NCBI GenBank assembly: GCA_900544965.1
Contig: UQXE01000006.1
Span: forward strand, 1 to 64,000
Reading direction: 5' to 3'
Source of the DNA: an uncultured Eubacteriales bacterium
Lineage (GTDB): Bacteria; Bacillota; Clostridia; Christensenellales; CAG-138
DNA length: 64,000 nucleotides
Each line of letters begins with the position of its first letter. The first letter of the stretch is position 1. The translations under genes were made by a program, and so were the position numbers. The notes beneath the pieces are model-generated. The model had not been told where the DNA came from. It saw only the letters and a program-made list of their open reading frames with translations, and searched no databases. This document shows, one piece after another, positions 45,236-54,391 of this stretch.

Positions 45236-45946
45236 TCATATGCCTTTTTCGGTAAACCTGTCCCAATCCCTATGCATATACCGTGAAAGCGGAAGCAGTT
45301 CGCCGATATAATCCTTAGATAGATCCATCTTGGCTGCCAGATTTGAGAATTCTGTTACTATATTGGGCATTCCCGCAGTATATTTGACCGAAACTCCAGT
45401 TTCGACAGAAATTGACCTTACCATATCATATCCTTCCGCCAGTATATCGGCTGTGGTTGCGTTTGACAGGTTTGCGTTATTTATCAATCCGGTTATTTCC
45501 AATCGGCTGCGCATAGCTATTTTTTTCATCATATCCAAATTTGCCTGCAGGTCAGCCGAAAACGGCCTCCTGGAGTTTATTACATAAAGCACCTCCAAGT
45601 GATCAAGGGAGTCAAAGTTGCTTTTGTATTGTCCCAAAGCTACCGCGCCAGCCGGATCGCCGCCAACATCAAAGATTACGGTTTCATGATCGTCAATAAA
45701 AACCGAGTAAATATCGGGCGGGAGAGATGGAACCTCGACGCCGGTCATGGCAAAAACGGGAGAATGCAGGGCTATATTGTGCTCTGATAATAAATGCTTT
45801 CTCTCTGTGCTGCGAAAATACGGATTTATTATGTCAAGGTCCACGAGCGCTGTCTTCCCTGATTTCGACGCGTTTAACGACATATTTATAGCTACTTCGG
45901 TCTTTCCAGAACCAAAATTACCTATTAACACATATGTGTGCTTCAT
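45236..45946 (-). CDS. MinD/CobQ-like P-loop ATPase next to the oxidoreductase operon
   Basis: A 236-residue ATP-binding protein. Walker A is GNFGSGKTEVAIN, and VDLDIINPYFRS is the switch-like region. VIFDVGGDPAGAVALGQY supplies a Walker B-like segment, and YVINSRRPF, GLINNANL are nucleotide-base contacts. It resembles small SIMIBI-class ATPases that sit beside ferredoxin-dependent oxidoreductase genes in Clostridia. A role in maturation or in loading a cofactor is inference from neighbours. It lies about 50 bases ahead of the operon promoter and just after the FAD-dehydrogenase gene. Confidence 0.78.
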   Translation of the reverse strand: MKHTYVLIGNFGSGKTEVAINMSLNASKSGKTALVDLDIINPYFRSTERKHLLSEHNIALHSPVFAMTGVEVPSLPPDIYSVFIDDHETVIFDVGGDPAGAVALGQYKSNFDSLDHLEVLYVINSRRPFSADLQANLDMMKKIAMRSRLEITGLINNANLSNATTADILAEGYDMVRSISVETGVSVKYTAGMPNIVTEFSNLAAKMDLSKDYIGELLPLSRYMHRDWDRFTEKGI

Positions 45947-45971
45947 TTTTCCTCCAAATAGTTGTTTAACA

Positions 45972-47579
45972 TTAAATTACGGGTCTATATAATTTTATTA
46001 AGCGTTCCGCCGCTTTAATTCCGTCCACAGCAGCGCTGACTATACCTCCTGCGTATCCCGCACCCTCGCCGACGGGATATAAACCGCCCATGCGCGCAGC
46101 CTCCCCATTTTCATTTCTAAGGATTCTCAAGGGCGAACTGGTCCGCGTCTCGACCGCGGTTAATACAGCGTCGGGCATATCAAACCCCTTCATCATGTGC
46201 GAAAATGAACCTATGCCTTCCTTAACGCCGGCGGAAACAAAATCCGGAAGGCATTTCGATATATCGTTTGTTTTAACGCCCGGCCGATAGGTTGGTTTTA
46301 CGCCGCTAAAACCGGTTGGCGTGGTTCCCCGCATAAAGTCAATAAGCCGCTCGGCTGGGGCCGTGAAATCGGAGCCGCCCAGCGCAAAGGCCTGCCTTTC
46401 TAAATTCTCCTGAAAGCGTACGCCCTCCATGGCGTCAAAGCCAAAATCACTTGGGTTAACTGAAACTACAATCGCCGAATTGGCATTAACGCCATCCCTT
46501 GCGTAATAGCTCATGCCGTTTGTAACCACCTGCCCCGTCGAGGACGACGATCCGATTACCACGCCGCCTGGACACATGCAAAAGGTATATACGCCCCGAT
46601 TATTCGACTTCCCCGCCATTCTATATTCAGCTGATCCAAGTATTGGGTGTCCTAAAAAGCGCCCGTATTGGGTCTTGTCAACGTAATGCTGCGGGTGTTC
46701 TATGCGTACGCCGACCGCGAAAGCTTTTGGAGCAAGCTCCATATTCATCTTTCTAAGCAAATTATAGGTATCCCGCGCTCCTTGACCAACAGCAAGTATA
46801 CACGCGGAGCATTGGATTTTTTCAATGCCGCCATTGCGCTGGACATATACCCCGCAAATCCGCCCGCCGCTTTGGGCTATACCAGTCAGCTTTGTATTAA
46901 ACCGGACCTCGCCGCCTTGGCTTATTATCTCTGTTCTTAGCCTTTTAACCACATCCCTTAAAACATCGGTTCCAACATGAGGCTTAGCCTGTATCAGTAT
47001 TTCGTCCGGTGCTCCGAATTTAACCAAGGTTTCCAATACATCCATTGAACGCGGATCTTTTATGCGCGTAGTCAACTTTCCATCGGAAAACGCTCCTGCG
47101 CCGCCCTCTCCAAACATGACATTGCTTTCTTCGGACAAAAGTGCACTATTAAAAAATTTTTCAACATCTTCTGAGCGTCTATCTATATCCTTCCCCCTTT
47201 CTATTACTACGGGCTTATATCCATGCTTTGCTAGGGTGTAAGCGGCAAACATACCCGCAGGCCCAAATCCTACAATTACTATTGGCGCATAGAGACTTTT
47301 AGACCCAATTATTAATTGTTCCTTTTTGATATCATAAGCCGGCGATACATTTGCCTGCTTCTTTTTTAACACCCATGCTTCATCGCTGTCATTTAAGCTA
47401 ATCAACAGGGAATACGAAAGCCTTACATCGCTCTTCTTTCTTGCATCAAGCGCCAATCTTACTACCCTTATATTGTTTATCGTTTCAATGCTTAGTGAAA
47501 GCGTTTTAGCCACGGCAGTGTATAATGCCCTTTCATCAGCATCCAGCGGAAGTTTTAAATCTGTTATAAGCAGCGACAA
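45972..47579 (-). CDS. FAD-dependent dehydrogenase (uncharacterised flavoprotein family)
   Basis: A 535-residue flavoprotein. The dinucleotide-binding motif VGFGPAGMFAAY lies at about residue 100, after an N-terminal domain of about 90 residues typical of this family. GGAGAFSDGKL, CPGGVVIGSSS and YPVGEGAGYAGGI are further FAD-site motifs. It starts with TTG at 47579, supported by AAGGAG nine bases upstream. It precedes the P-loop ATPase by 25 bases. Substrate unknown. Confidence 0.86.
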   Translation of the reverse strand: MSLLITDLKLPLDADERALYTAVAKTLSLSIETINNIRVVRLALDARKKSDVRLSYSLLISLNDSDEAWVLKKKQANVSPAYDIKKEQLIIGSKSLYAPIVIVGFGPAGMFAAYTLAKHGYKPVVIERGKDIDRRSEDVEKFFNSALLSEESNVMFGEGGAGAFSDGKLTTRIKDPRSMDVLETLVKFGAPDEILIQAKPHVGTDVLRDVVKRLRTEIISQGGEVRFNTKLTGIAQSGGRICGVYVQRNGGIEKIQCSACILAVGQGARDTYNLLRKMNMELAPKAFAVGVRIEHPQHYVDKTQYGRFLGHPILGSAEYRMAGKSNNRGVYTFCMCPGGVVIGSSSSTGQVVTNGMSYYARDGVNANSAIVVSVNPSDFGFDAMEGVRFQENLERQAFALGGSDFTAPAERLIDFMRGTTPTGFSGVKPTYRPGVKTNDISKCLPDFVSAGVKEGIGSFSHMMKGFDMPDAVLTAVETRTSSPLRILRNENGEAARMGGLYPVGEGAGYAGGIVSAAVDGIKAAERLIKLYRPVI

Positions 47580-47596
47580 AACTAATACTCCTTGTT

Positions 47597-48997
47597 TTAT
47601 GAAACTCTTAACGCGATAGTGGCTATGGGCAAAGTAATTTTAATCTGCATCATTACATCCGTATCTGTCCGATACAGGATAAACACATACTCTCCCTGCT
47701 TGATCCTGGTGGACGACAGCTGGCGGAGGTTTGAATCCTCTGAAATAATTAGCTCTGGAACAAGCTCAACCGTTGTCCTGCTTGTTGCAGACTCAAACTC
47801 CGCAACATCTACATACAGATTAATACCCATTTCTTCATTCTCAATAGCCGCAATTAAGCTTAAAGGCGCTTCTATCAAGGCCTTAACGCCGGCGTTTTCC
47901 AGTGTGGCGGCGAACAAGGTATAGTTCAATCTTTCATTCTTGTTCCTTATATCAACTTCACCGCCCGGTATTTCTGTCAAATCAAGCGTAGCATTTTTTT
48001 CATGTATATCAATATTGAATGTTACAACGTTAATCCCATCTACAGACGTAACTCCTGTGGGAAGTTTTATTTGAGCAAATTCGCTGAAGCTTTTGGTTCT
48101 GCCTGAAACGTCTATGCTTTCCAGATACAGCTCATTTATATTATCCAAAACATCTTGGGGAGCCGCAACAGTAATACTGTTAGGTTCTATTGTAGTATTG
48201 GTTATTTCATATGTATCAGGGATCATTGATTCTCCCATAATGGCTCCGTCCAGACTTATATCAACCGTTTTTGTTGGAAGTATATCCATCCTTACCGTAA
48301 CTGAATGTGTAACGGAGCTCTTAAAAATGTCGGAGCTAATCACATTTCCCTCATCATCCAACAACTGAAGGTCGAAGGTCTGATTGTAGCTTTCGGTTTG
48401 ATCTGAAAGCGGTATTACACATATTGCTTTTACAACGTTTTGAACATCCGTCTTAGGCCCAGAAATTTCAATATCTTCCCTGCCAAGCGCGGGGGTGGAG
48501 TGCCAGTAGCCCTCGGGCAATTCGCCCTCGTACACCACATCGATAGGGATACGTTTTGTATCAAGCACATCTATCTCTACATTTATATAGGACGGATCTG
48601 TTGAAACAACATTTCCAATACTTGATTCAGCTACCACAGGCAAAGAAACTACTCCTGCCTCCGTTACAGTGCCAAGGTTTACCGTGGCGCTGATGTTTTC
48701 GCTTGTAACATCAAAATAATGGGTTATATCTGTGGTAAGCTTAACGTCAACGCTTCCCAAAATGCTTGAAAGATCGCCCCTTACAACCAGATTTCTGGCG
48801 TTAAAGTCTGAAACCCCAGTGGTAACGACGGGGACGTCGGAGATTATCTTTGTTCTGGAAGGATTGACATTTGTCAATACATACCCCCATAGTATCATTG
48901 CAAATATTAGTGAAACCACCTTAATCATTATATTTTTAGTAAAGAAATTTTTTACTCCACGCAGAATGATGGCGAACACCTTATTTTTTCTTTCCAT
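47597..48997 (-). CDS. cdaR: YbbR-domain protein, CdaA regulator
   Basis: A 466-residue membrane-anchored protein. One N-terminal helix (VVSLIFAMILWGYVLTNVN) is followed by four YbbR repeats outside the cell. In Bacillus, CdaR binds CdaA and tunes c-di-AMP synthesis. Its start overlaps cdaA by 17 bases; glmM, the third gene of the usual set, is not adjacent here. Confidence 0.92.
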   Translation of the reverse strand: MERKNKVFAIILRGVKNFFTKNIMIKVVSLIFAMILWGYVLTNVNPSRTKIISDVPVVTTGVSDFNARNLVVRGDLSSILGSVDVKLTTDITHYFDVTSENISATVNLGTVTEAGVVSLPVVAESSIGNVVSTDPSYINVEIDVLDTKRIPIDVVYEGELPEGYWHSTPALGREDIEISGPKTDVQNVVKAICVIPLSDQTESYNQTFDLQLLDDEGNVISSDIFKSSVTHSVTVRMDILPTKTVDISLDGAIMGESMIPDTYEITNTTIEPNSITVAAPQDVLDNINELYLESIDVSGRTKSFSEFAQIKLPTGVTSVDGINVVTFNIDIHEKNATLDLTEIPGGEVDIRNKNERLNYTLFAATLENAGVKALIEAPLSLIAAIENEEMGINLYVDVAEFESATSRTTVELVPELIISEDSNLRQLSSTRIKQGEYVFILYRTDTDVMMQIKITLPIATIALRVS

Positions 48998-49823
48998 TTT
49001 TATTCCTCCGTGTCAGCCACGCAAAGGCAGGTTCCTTCTCGGCAGCAAATATGGATTCAAGCGTATCCCTGAGCGCCTTTGAATCTATGTATCGAATTAG
49101 CTTACCGTCGCGCGCGATGGATATAACGCCCGTTTCTTCTGAAACCACAATAGTAACGCTGTCAGATATAGCGGATACTCCCAAAGCCGCCCTATGGCGC
49201 GTTCCAAGTTCCTTTGCGACGGTCGCATCGTCAAAGAGCGGAAGGAAGCAGCCGGCGGCTTCAATGTATTTATCTCTGATTATTGTGGCTCCATCATGCA
49301 AAGGCGTATTTGGCTCAAATATGTTTTCTAAAAGCTGCTCGGTTATAATACCCGCTATACGGGTTCCCGTGGAGATTATGTCCTCAAGCCCGGTTTTCTG
49401 CTCTATAACAACAAGGGCGCCCACTCTGCGTTTTGACAGTGATAACATAGCCCTATGTATCTCGTTTACTATACTCGTTGATGACTTGATGGATTCACTC
49501 CCTCTTTCAAATGTGGTCCCGCGCCCTAAGTGCTCAAGCGCACGCCTAAGTTCTGGCTGGAATAGTACAACCACCACAACTATGCCTGAAACCAGAACAG
49601 AACCAAGCATCCAGTTGACCGTTGACAGCTCAAACAACTCACATATGACCGTAACTATGAAAAAGATAGCCACACCTTTTAAAACCTGGTAGGCTCTAGT
49701 TCCCTTTGTCAATACGATCAGCTTATATATCATCGCCGTTATGAGAAGTATATCCACAAGATCACGAAACGAAAACTGGGTGAACCCACTGGCAATTGTT
49801 TTCATTATAGTTTCAATCGACAT
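48981..49823 (-). CDS. cdaA: Diadenylate cyclase CdaA
   Basis: CdaA makes c-di-AMP, essential for potassium and wall homeostasis in most Firmicutes. The 280 residues have three transmembrane helices (to about residue 90) and a DAC domain with catalytic LHDGA and TRHRAA. The ATG at 49823 is preceded by GGGAGG; an adjacent TTG is a worse start. It leads the cdaA-cdaR pair. Confidence 0.95.
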   Translation of the reverse strand: MSIETIMKTIASGFTQFSFRDLVDILLITAMIYKLIVLTKGTRAYQVLKGVAIFFIVTVICELFELSTVNWMLGSVLVSGIVVVVVLFQPELRRALEHLGRGTTFERGSESIKSSTSIVNEIHRAMLSLSKRRVGALVVIEQKTGLEDIISTGTRIAGIITEQLLENIFEPNTPLHDGATIIRDKYIEAAGCFLPLFDDATVAKELGTRHRAALGVSAISDSVTIVVSEETGVISIARDGKLIRYIDSKALRDTLESIFAAEKEPAFAWLTRRNKNGKKK

Positions 49824-49894
49824 CAAAGCCCTCCCTTCTCATTAGGATTGAATTACATTATACAACGAACCGCTTTTAAATAAAAGCATTCCAT

Positions 49895-49914
49895 TTGTAT
49901 GTTATCACATACAA
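49895..49914. promoter_or_regulatory. Perfect inverted repeat between cdaA and the DUF3006 gene
   Basis: TTGTATGT, TATC, ACATACAA form an exact 8-bp-arm palindrome. It lies in a divergent intergenic region, about 72 bases ahead of cdaA and 43 bases before the -35 of the other gene. It is a candidate operator; no protein is recognised for it. Confidence 0.45.
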
Positions 49915-49956
49915 GAATAAAAGTATATAAATCAAGATTGGTTCTAATAGTAATTA

Positions 49957-49985
49957 TTGTTTGAAAGACTTGTATCTGCTATAAT
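49957..49985 (+). promoter_or_regulatory. Promoter of the DUF3006 gene
   Basis: TTGTTT (49957-49962), 17 bases, TATAAT (49980-49985), 24 bases ahead of the start codon. Confidence 0.7.
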
Positions 49986-50008
49986 CATCCCAGGGGGTGA
50001 TTAAGCTA

Positions 50009-50233
50009 ATGCTTACAATAGACAGGTTTGAAAACGGATTCGCTATTTGCGAACGAGGTATAGACGATTATATTATGATAAATCAGAACGAGCTGCCCGC
50101 CGACGCCTGCGAAGGTGATTTTGTTTATATTGATGTTGATGGTAAATACAGGCTTGATAAAGAACAGGCCGCCGAACGCAGGGACAAGTTGGCGCGTCGC
50201 GTCAGGGGCCTGTTTTCTGCCAAAAAGCAATAA
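50009..50233 (+). CDS. DUF3006 domain protein
   Basis: A 74-residue protein with the DUF3006 pattern: LTIDRFENGFAIC, then EGDFVYIDVDGKYRLD and a basic C-terminal tail. The beta-rich OB-like fold is typical. The ATG at 50009 has AGGGGGTG nine bases upstream, better than the GTG at 49997 that overlaps that site. It is a stand-alone gene convergent with rpe, with only 11 bases between. Function unknown. Confidence 0.82.
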   Translation: MLTIDRFENGFAICERGIDDYIMINQNELPADACEGDFVYIDVDGKYRLDKEQAAERRDKLARRVRGLFSAKKQ

Positions 50234-50244
50234 ATAGTATAGAT

Positions 50245-50922
50245 CTAAACTCCCCTGAGTTTTAGTACCGTTGCAGCGGGATCGGCAGACGAAAACACGC
50301 TGTTGCCCGCAACAAGTATGTTAGCCCCCGCCTCAATGCAAAGCCTGGCCGTTTCCGGATTTACTCCCCCGTCCACCTCTACATCAGTAAAGAGTTTTTT
50401 TTCATCAATAAGCGATTTAAGCCTCTTTATCTTATCCAGTACCGAAATTATGAATTTCTGGCCTGCCGCGCCTGGATTTACGCTCATAAGCAGTACCATG
50501 TCGCAATCTTCAAGGACGTACTCAATATAATTTAAAGGAGTGGCGGGATTTAAAGCTACGCCGCATTTCATACCGGATTGTTTAATCAGCTGAATGGTTC
50601 TGTGAAGATGCCTGTCGGCCTCGGCATGCACCGTCAATATATGGGCGCCCGCTTTATAAAACGGGTCCACCCATTTTGAGGGATTATCCACCATAAGATG
50701 TACGTCTATCGGAAGGGAAGTGTGCGACCGTATGCTTTGGCACATTGCGGGACCAAAGGTTATATTATTTACAAAGTGGCCATCCATTACATCAAAATGT
50801 ATATAGTCGGCCCCCCATGATTCAACATCCTCAACGGCCTTGCCCAAACAGGCGAAATCCGCTGAAAGTATTGAAGGGGCTACCTTAATTCTGCGCTGCG
50901 TCATAATTATATTGTCAGTCAT
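50245..50922 (-). CDS. rpe: Ribulose-phosphate 3-epimerase
   Basis: Rpe interconverts ribulose-5-P and xylulose-5-P in the pentose phosphate pathway. The 225-residue TIM barrel shows APSILSADF, HFDVMDGHFV with metal-binding His and Asp, HLMVDNP, MSVNPGAAGQKF and VDGGVN. It is the last gene of the def operon and overlaps rsgA by 8 bases, the same order as in Bacillus. Confidence 0.95.
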   Translation of the reverse strand: MTDNIIMTQRRIKVAPSILSADFACLGKAVEDVESWGADYIHFDVMDGHFVNNITFGPAMCQSIRSHTSLPIDVHLMVDNPSKWVDPFYKAGAHILTVHAEADRHLHRTIQLIKQSGMKCGVALNPATPLNYIEYVLEDCDMVLLMSVNPGAAGQKFIISVLDKIKRLKSLIDEKKLFTDVEVDGGVNPETARLCIEAGANILVAGNSVFSSADPAATVLKLRGV

Positions 50923-51787
50923 ATTTATGTTTTCTCCGTTCGATCAGTTCGCTGATTATTGTTTTATACCTGCTATATCGTTCTTCTGAAACCTCATTTC
51001 TGGCCAATGCCTCTTTAACAGCGCAATCCGGCTCTGTCAAATGCAGGCATCCCGAAAACCTGCAATTAGCTGCAAAATCTCTCATTTCAGGATAATACAG
51101 TGAAAGCGCCTGCTCGTCTATCTCTTCAATTTCTAAAAGGCTAAAGCCCGGGGTATCCATCACTGCCGTATCATGGGATATAGGAATAAGCTGCGCATGC
51201 CTTGTAGTGTGTTTCCCCCTATCCGTCTTTTTGGATAGTCCGCCAACCTCAAGGTCAATACCAGGCATCAGAGCATTTAAAAGCGAACTCTTCCCTACCG
51301 CCGACTGACCCGCAAAGCAAACGGTGCTTCCTTGTATGTGTCTCATAAGCCCATCAAGACCTGTATTATCCAAAGCCGAAGTATGACACAGCGTATAGCC
51401 TGTATTCATATACTGGGAAAGAAAATCCTCGCCTTTATTCAACTCGTCATATTTGTTTTGAACCAATATGGGAACAATTTTCTTCAGTTCGCAGTATATT
51501 AAGAGCTTGTCCACCATAAGCAGGTCCGGCTTGGGAGCCGAGGCTGATATGACTATTATCAATTTATCCAGGTTAGCGACCATGGGCCTTTTCAGCAAAT
51601 TCTTTCTGGGAAGGATGGCCTTCATGTATCCTGTGTCCCCATCCTGATCAAATTCAACTCTATCTCCCGGCACAGGGCTGATATCGTTGATTCTAAACCG
51701 TCCGCGCGCCCTGCATGTGTACTGGGAGCCGTTTTCCGCCAGTACAGTATAAAAACCTCCTACTCCTTTCAATACAATTCCTTGCAT
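50915..51787 (-). CDS. rsgA: Ribosome small-subunit GTPase A
   Basis: RsgA checks late 30S maturation. The 290 residues have an N-terminal OB domain, a circularly permuted GTPase (QNKYDEL before the P-loop GQSAVGKSS, then DTPGF), and a C-terminal zinc knuckle with CRFSGCLHLTEPDC. It lies 2 bases after prkC. Confidence 0.95.
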   Translation of the reverse strand: MQGIVLKGVGGFYTVLAENGSQYTCRARGRFRINDISPVPGDRVEFDQDGDTGYMKAILPRKNLLKRPMVANLDKLIIVISASAPKPDLLMVDKLLIYCELKKIVPILVQNKYDELNKGEDFLSQYMNTGYTLCHTSALDNTGLDGLMRHIQGSTVCFAGQSAVGKSSLLNALMPGIDLEVGGLSKKTDRGKHTTRHAQLIPISHDTAVMDTPGFSLLEIEEIDEQALSLYYPEMRDFAANCRFSGCLHLTEPDCAVKEALARNEVSEERYSRYKTIISELIERRKHKYD

Positions 51788-51789
51788 TT

Positions 51790-53625
51790 TTAGCTCCTAA
51801 AGGAAAATTTTGCAACATATTTCCTGGCTTCAATTCCGTCAATATATGCTATGCATGTATAATCCCCCGCCTCCGGCAGTCTTCCCACAAAGGAGATGGG
51901 AACTTGGTTTCCAGTCGAAAGCTTGCCTTCATATAATACCTGCTCAACACCCTCTTCCAGCACTGCCGTAACCATAACCGAGGTGTCGCTGCTGACAATA
52001 TCCAGGTTAAAGGCTATATCCGACGCAAAGATACCGCTGCTCTTGCGCACAACGCTAAGCTCTATAGTTGTTGAAGATAAAACCGGCAAATCGGAATTAG
52101 GCGATTGAGATAATACGATATTATTCTCTTCAGCGTCATTTTGAATTACAGTGCGTACTAAGATTCTTTTAAAGCCCTTCTCCTGGAGCTTTTCAATAGC
52201 GTTTGGCAGATCGTCTCCCACAACGTCCAGAACCGTTGTGTTAGTTGAGGGGCGCCCGCTTATAAATATGTCTACCGTATCCCCTTTCATAAGCTCGGTA
52301 CCGTACACCGGATCCTGTTTAAATATAACTCCCTCTGGCATCTCGCTAACGCCATAATTTATTTCTCCGATATTTAGGCTTTCAGCGTCAAGTTTGCTTA
52401 ATGCCTCCATCTGTGTTAGTCCGGATAGGTCAGGGACTACTACTACATCCCTGCCACTGCTCACAGTGACGTTAATCTTTGTTCCGGCGCTTGATGAAGC
52501 TCCAGCCGCGGGCGACTGGGACATGATTATGCCCTCGGCATATTCTCCGCTTACGACCCAGTCAAGCACGACCAGTGAAAAGCCGCGCTGTTCCGCCAGC
52601 TCCTTTGCTTCATCAATGGTTTTGTTTGTTAACTGTGGTATAAGCTCATTATATGTTACATTTGGGTTAGCTATTGATCTTCCAGCAAAGAACATAGCAA
52701 CGACTAAGCCTATAAAAGCTATCGAAAAAACGGGTATTATCCATAACGCGTTCCGCCTCGCCCCCCTCGCTCTTTCGGCCTTCTGCCTGGCGAATCTGCC
52801 GTTCGGTTCCCTCAATGAGCGTACCAAATCCTTTCTCATAACCAGTGCATCTCCATATCTGGAGTCAAGCTGCTTTGAAGTTGCCTTCATGGCGACATCA
52901 CTTAAGGCGCGCGGCATATTCGGATTGATATCTATGGGAGGGGTAATTTCCTCATGCAGATGCTTTAAAGCTATGGACACAGTGTTTTCGCCGTCAAATG
53001 GAAGGCGACCTGTAAGCATTTCATACATCATGATTCCAGCTGAGTAAATGTCGCTGGAAGGCCCCACGTCATCGCCTCTGGCCTGTTCGGGCGATATATA
53101 GTGTACCGAACCCAATACATTGGAACCGGCAAATGTCTTTGTGGAAGCGTTTACCTCACGGGCGATTCCAAAGTCGGTCAATTTAACCTTTCCATTTACA
53201 GTAACGATTACATTCTGGGGCTTTACATCCCTGTGTATTATTCCCCTTCCATGCGCGTGTGACAAAGCGTCAAGCACCTGACACATAAGGTTAACCGTCA
53301 CTCTGGGGGAAAGCGGCCCGCTGTCCTCCATGATCTCCTTCAGTGTTTTTCCAACGACATATTCCAAAACAATATAGTATATTTCATCTTCGTTCCCAAC
53401 ATCATAGGAGCGTACGATGTTTTCATGCGACAGCGATAAGACAGTACGGGCCTCGCGCTCAAAGCGCCTGACAAAGTCAGGATTGCTCTTATGTTCATCT
53501 TTGAGCACCTTTATGGCTACAACCTTATTGTTGGATAAAATATGCGCCTTATAAACAGTTGCCATACCGCCGCTGCCAACCACGCTGTCTATATAGTATT
53601 TGTTTGCCAGTATTTTTCCAATCAT
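51790..53625 (-). CDS. prkC: PASTA-domain serine/threonine kinase
   Basis: PrkC senses cell-wall fragments and phosphorylates division, wall and translation proteins. The 611 residues have a kinase domain (GSGGMATVYKA, VAIKVLK, HRDVKPQN, DFGIAR), one transmembrane helix near residue 300, and three extracellular PASTA repeats followed by a short extra C-terminal domain. The start is set at MIGKILA; an ATG four codons earlier has GGAGG immediately against it, too close to work. It lies in the conserved prpC-prkC-rsgA order. Confidence 0.95.
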   Translation of the reverse strand: MIGKILANKYYIDSVVGSGGMATVYKAHILSNNKVVAIKVLKDEHKSNPDFVRRFEREARTVLSLSHENIVRSYDVGNEDEIYYIVLEYVVGKTLKEIMEDSGPLSPRVTVNLMCQVLDALSHAHGRGIIHRDVKPQNVIVTVNGKVKLTDFGIAREVNASTKTFAGSNVLGSVHYISPEQARGDDVGPSSDIYSAGIMMYEMLTGRLPFDGENTVSIALKHLHEEITPPIDINPNMPRALSDVAMKATSKQLDSRYGDALVMRKDLVRSLREPNGRFARQKAERARGARRNALWIIPVFSIAFIGLVVAMFFAGRSIANPNVTYNELIPQLTNKTIDEAKELAEQRGFSLVVLDWVVSGEYAEGIIMSQSPAAGASSSAGTKINVTVSSGRDVVVVPDLSGLTQMEALSKLDAESLNIGEINYGVSEMPEGVIFKQDPVYGTELMKGDTVDIFISGRPSTNTTVLDVVGDDLPNAIEKLQEKGFKRILVRTVIQNDAEENNIVLSQSPNSDLPVLSSTTIELSVVRKSSGIFASDIAFNLDIVSSDTSVMVTAVLEEGVEQVLYEGKLSTGNQVPISFVGRLPEAGDYTCIAYIDGIEARKYVAKFSFRS

Positions 53626-53626
53626 A

Positions 53627-54358
53627 TCATTGATCATCCTCCGAATTCCTGGCTAACACTACCGTTATATTGTCCGACGAGCCATTCTCAAGCGCGGCTT
53701 TGACTAACATGCCGCCCATTTCGGCCAGATCAATTTCTAAGCCCATTATATCTGCCATCCGCTCATCGGATACATAGCCGTGCAGGCCGTCTGAGCACAG
53801 CAGCAATGTGTCTCCTCTATTCCATATGCAGCTAAAAACATCAACACGCGCATTTTCATCAGTACCTAAAGCGCGGGTTATCATGTTGCGATAGGGATGA
53901 GTTCTCGCCTGTTCCATAGTTATCGCCCCAATCTCGACGAGTTCGGCGACAAGGGAATGATCATGGCTCACCAATACCAACTTATCGCCATCGTAATGGT
54001 ATATGCGGCTGTCGCCAACATTCGCGGCAATAAACCTGTCAGGATACAATAACGCCGCTACTATGGTAGTGCCCATACCATTATATTCAGACGAGTTGCT
54101 TGCTAGAGTATGTACAGCTCTATTGGCCGCTTTTACAGCTTCATTTATCAATCTTTCATCGCTGGTTGCTAATGGCGCCCCTTCAATATACTCTACAATG
54201 CTATGAACCGCAAGTTCACTAGCAACGCATCCAGCCCTATGCCCGCCCATACCGTCGGCGACAGCCACAACAGGCGCTCCACAGACGCCTATTGGGATAT
54301 ACGCGCTGTCCTCATTTCGGTTTCTCAATCCTATTTCCGTCAAAACTGCATACTGCAT
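53627..54358 (-). CDS. prpC: PP2C-family serine/threonine phosphatase
   Basis: PrpC reverses PrkC phosphorylation. The 243 residues carry the PP2C metal motifs: RNEDS, VADGMGGHRAG, NVGDSRIYH, CSDGLHGY and DNITVVL. The start at MQYAVLTE is supported by GGGGG upstream. Its end is next to the start of prkC, implying coupled translation. Confidence 0.95.
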   Translation of the reverse strand: MQYAVLTEIGLRNRNEDSAYIPIGVCGAPVVAVADGMGGHRAGCVASELAVHSIVEYIEGAPLATSDERLINEAVKAANRAVHTLASNSSEYNGMGTTIVAALLYPDRFIAANVGDSRIYHYDGDKLVLVSHDHSLVAELVEIGAITMEQARTHPYRNMITRALGTDENARVDVFSCIWNRGDTLLLCSDGLHGYVSDERMADIMGLEIDLAEMGGMLVKAALENGSSDNITVVLARNSEDDQ

Positions 54359-54391
54359 TTTATACCCCCACAAACCGCTGCAATAACCCGT

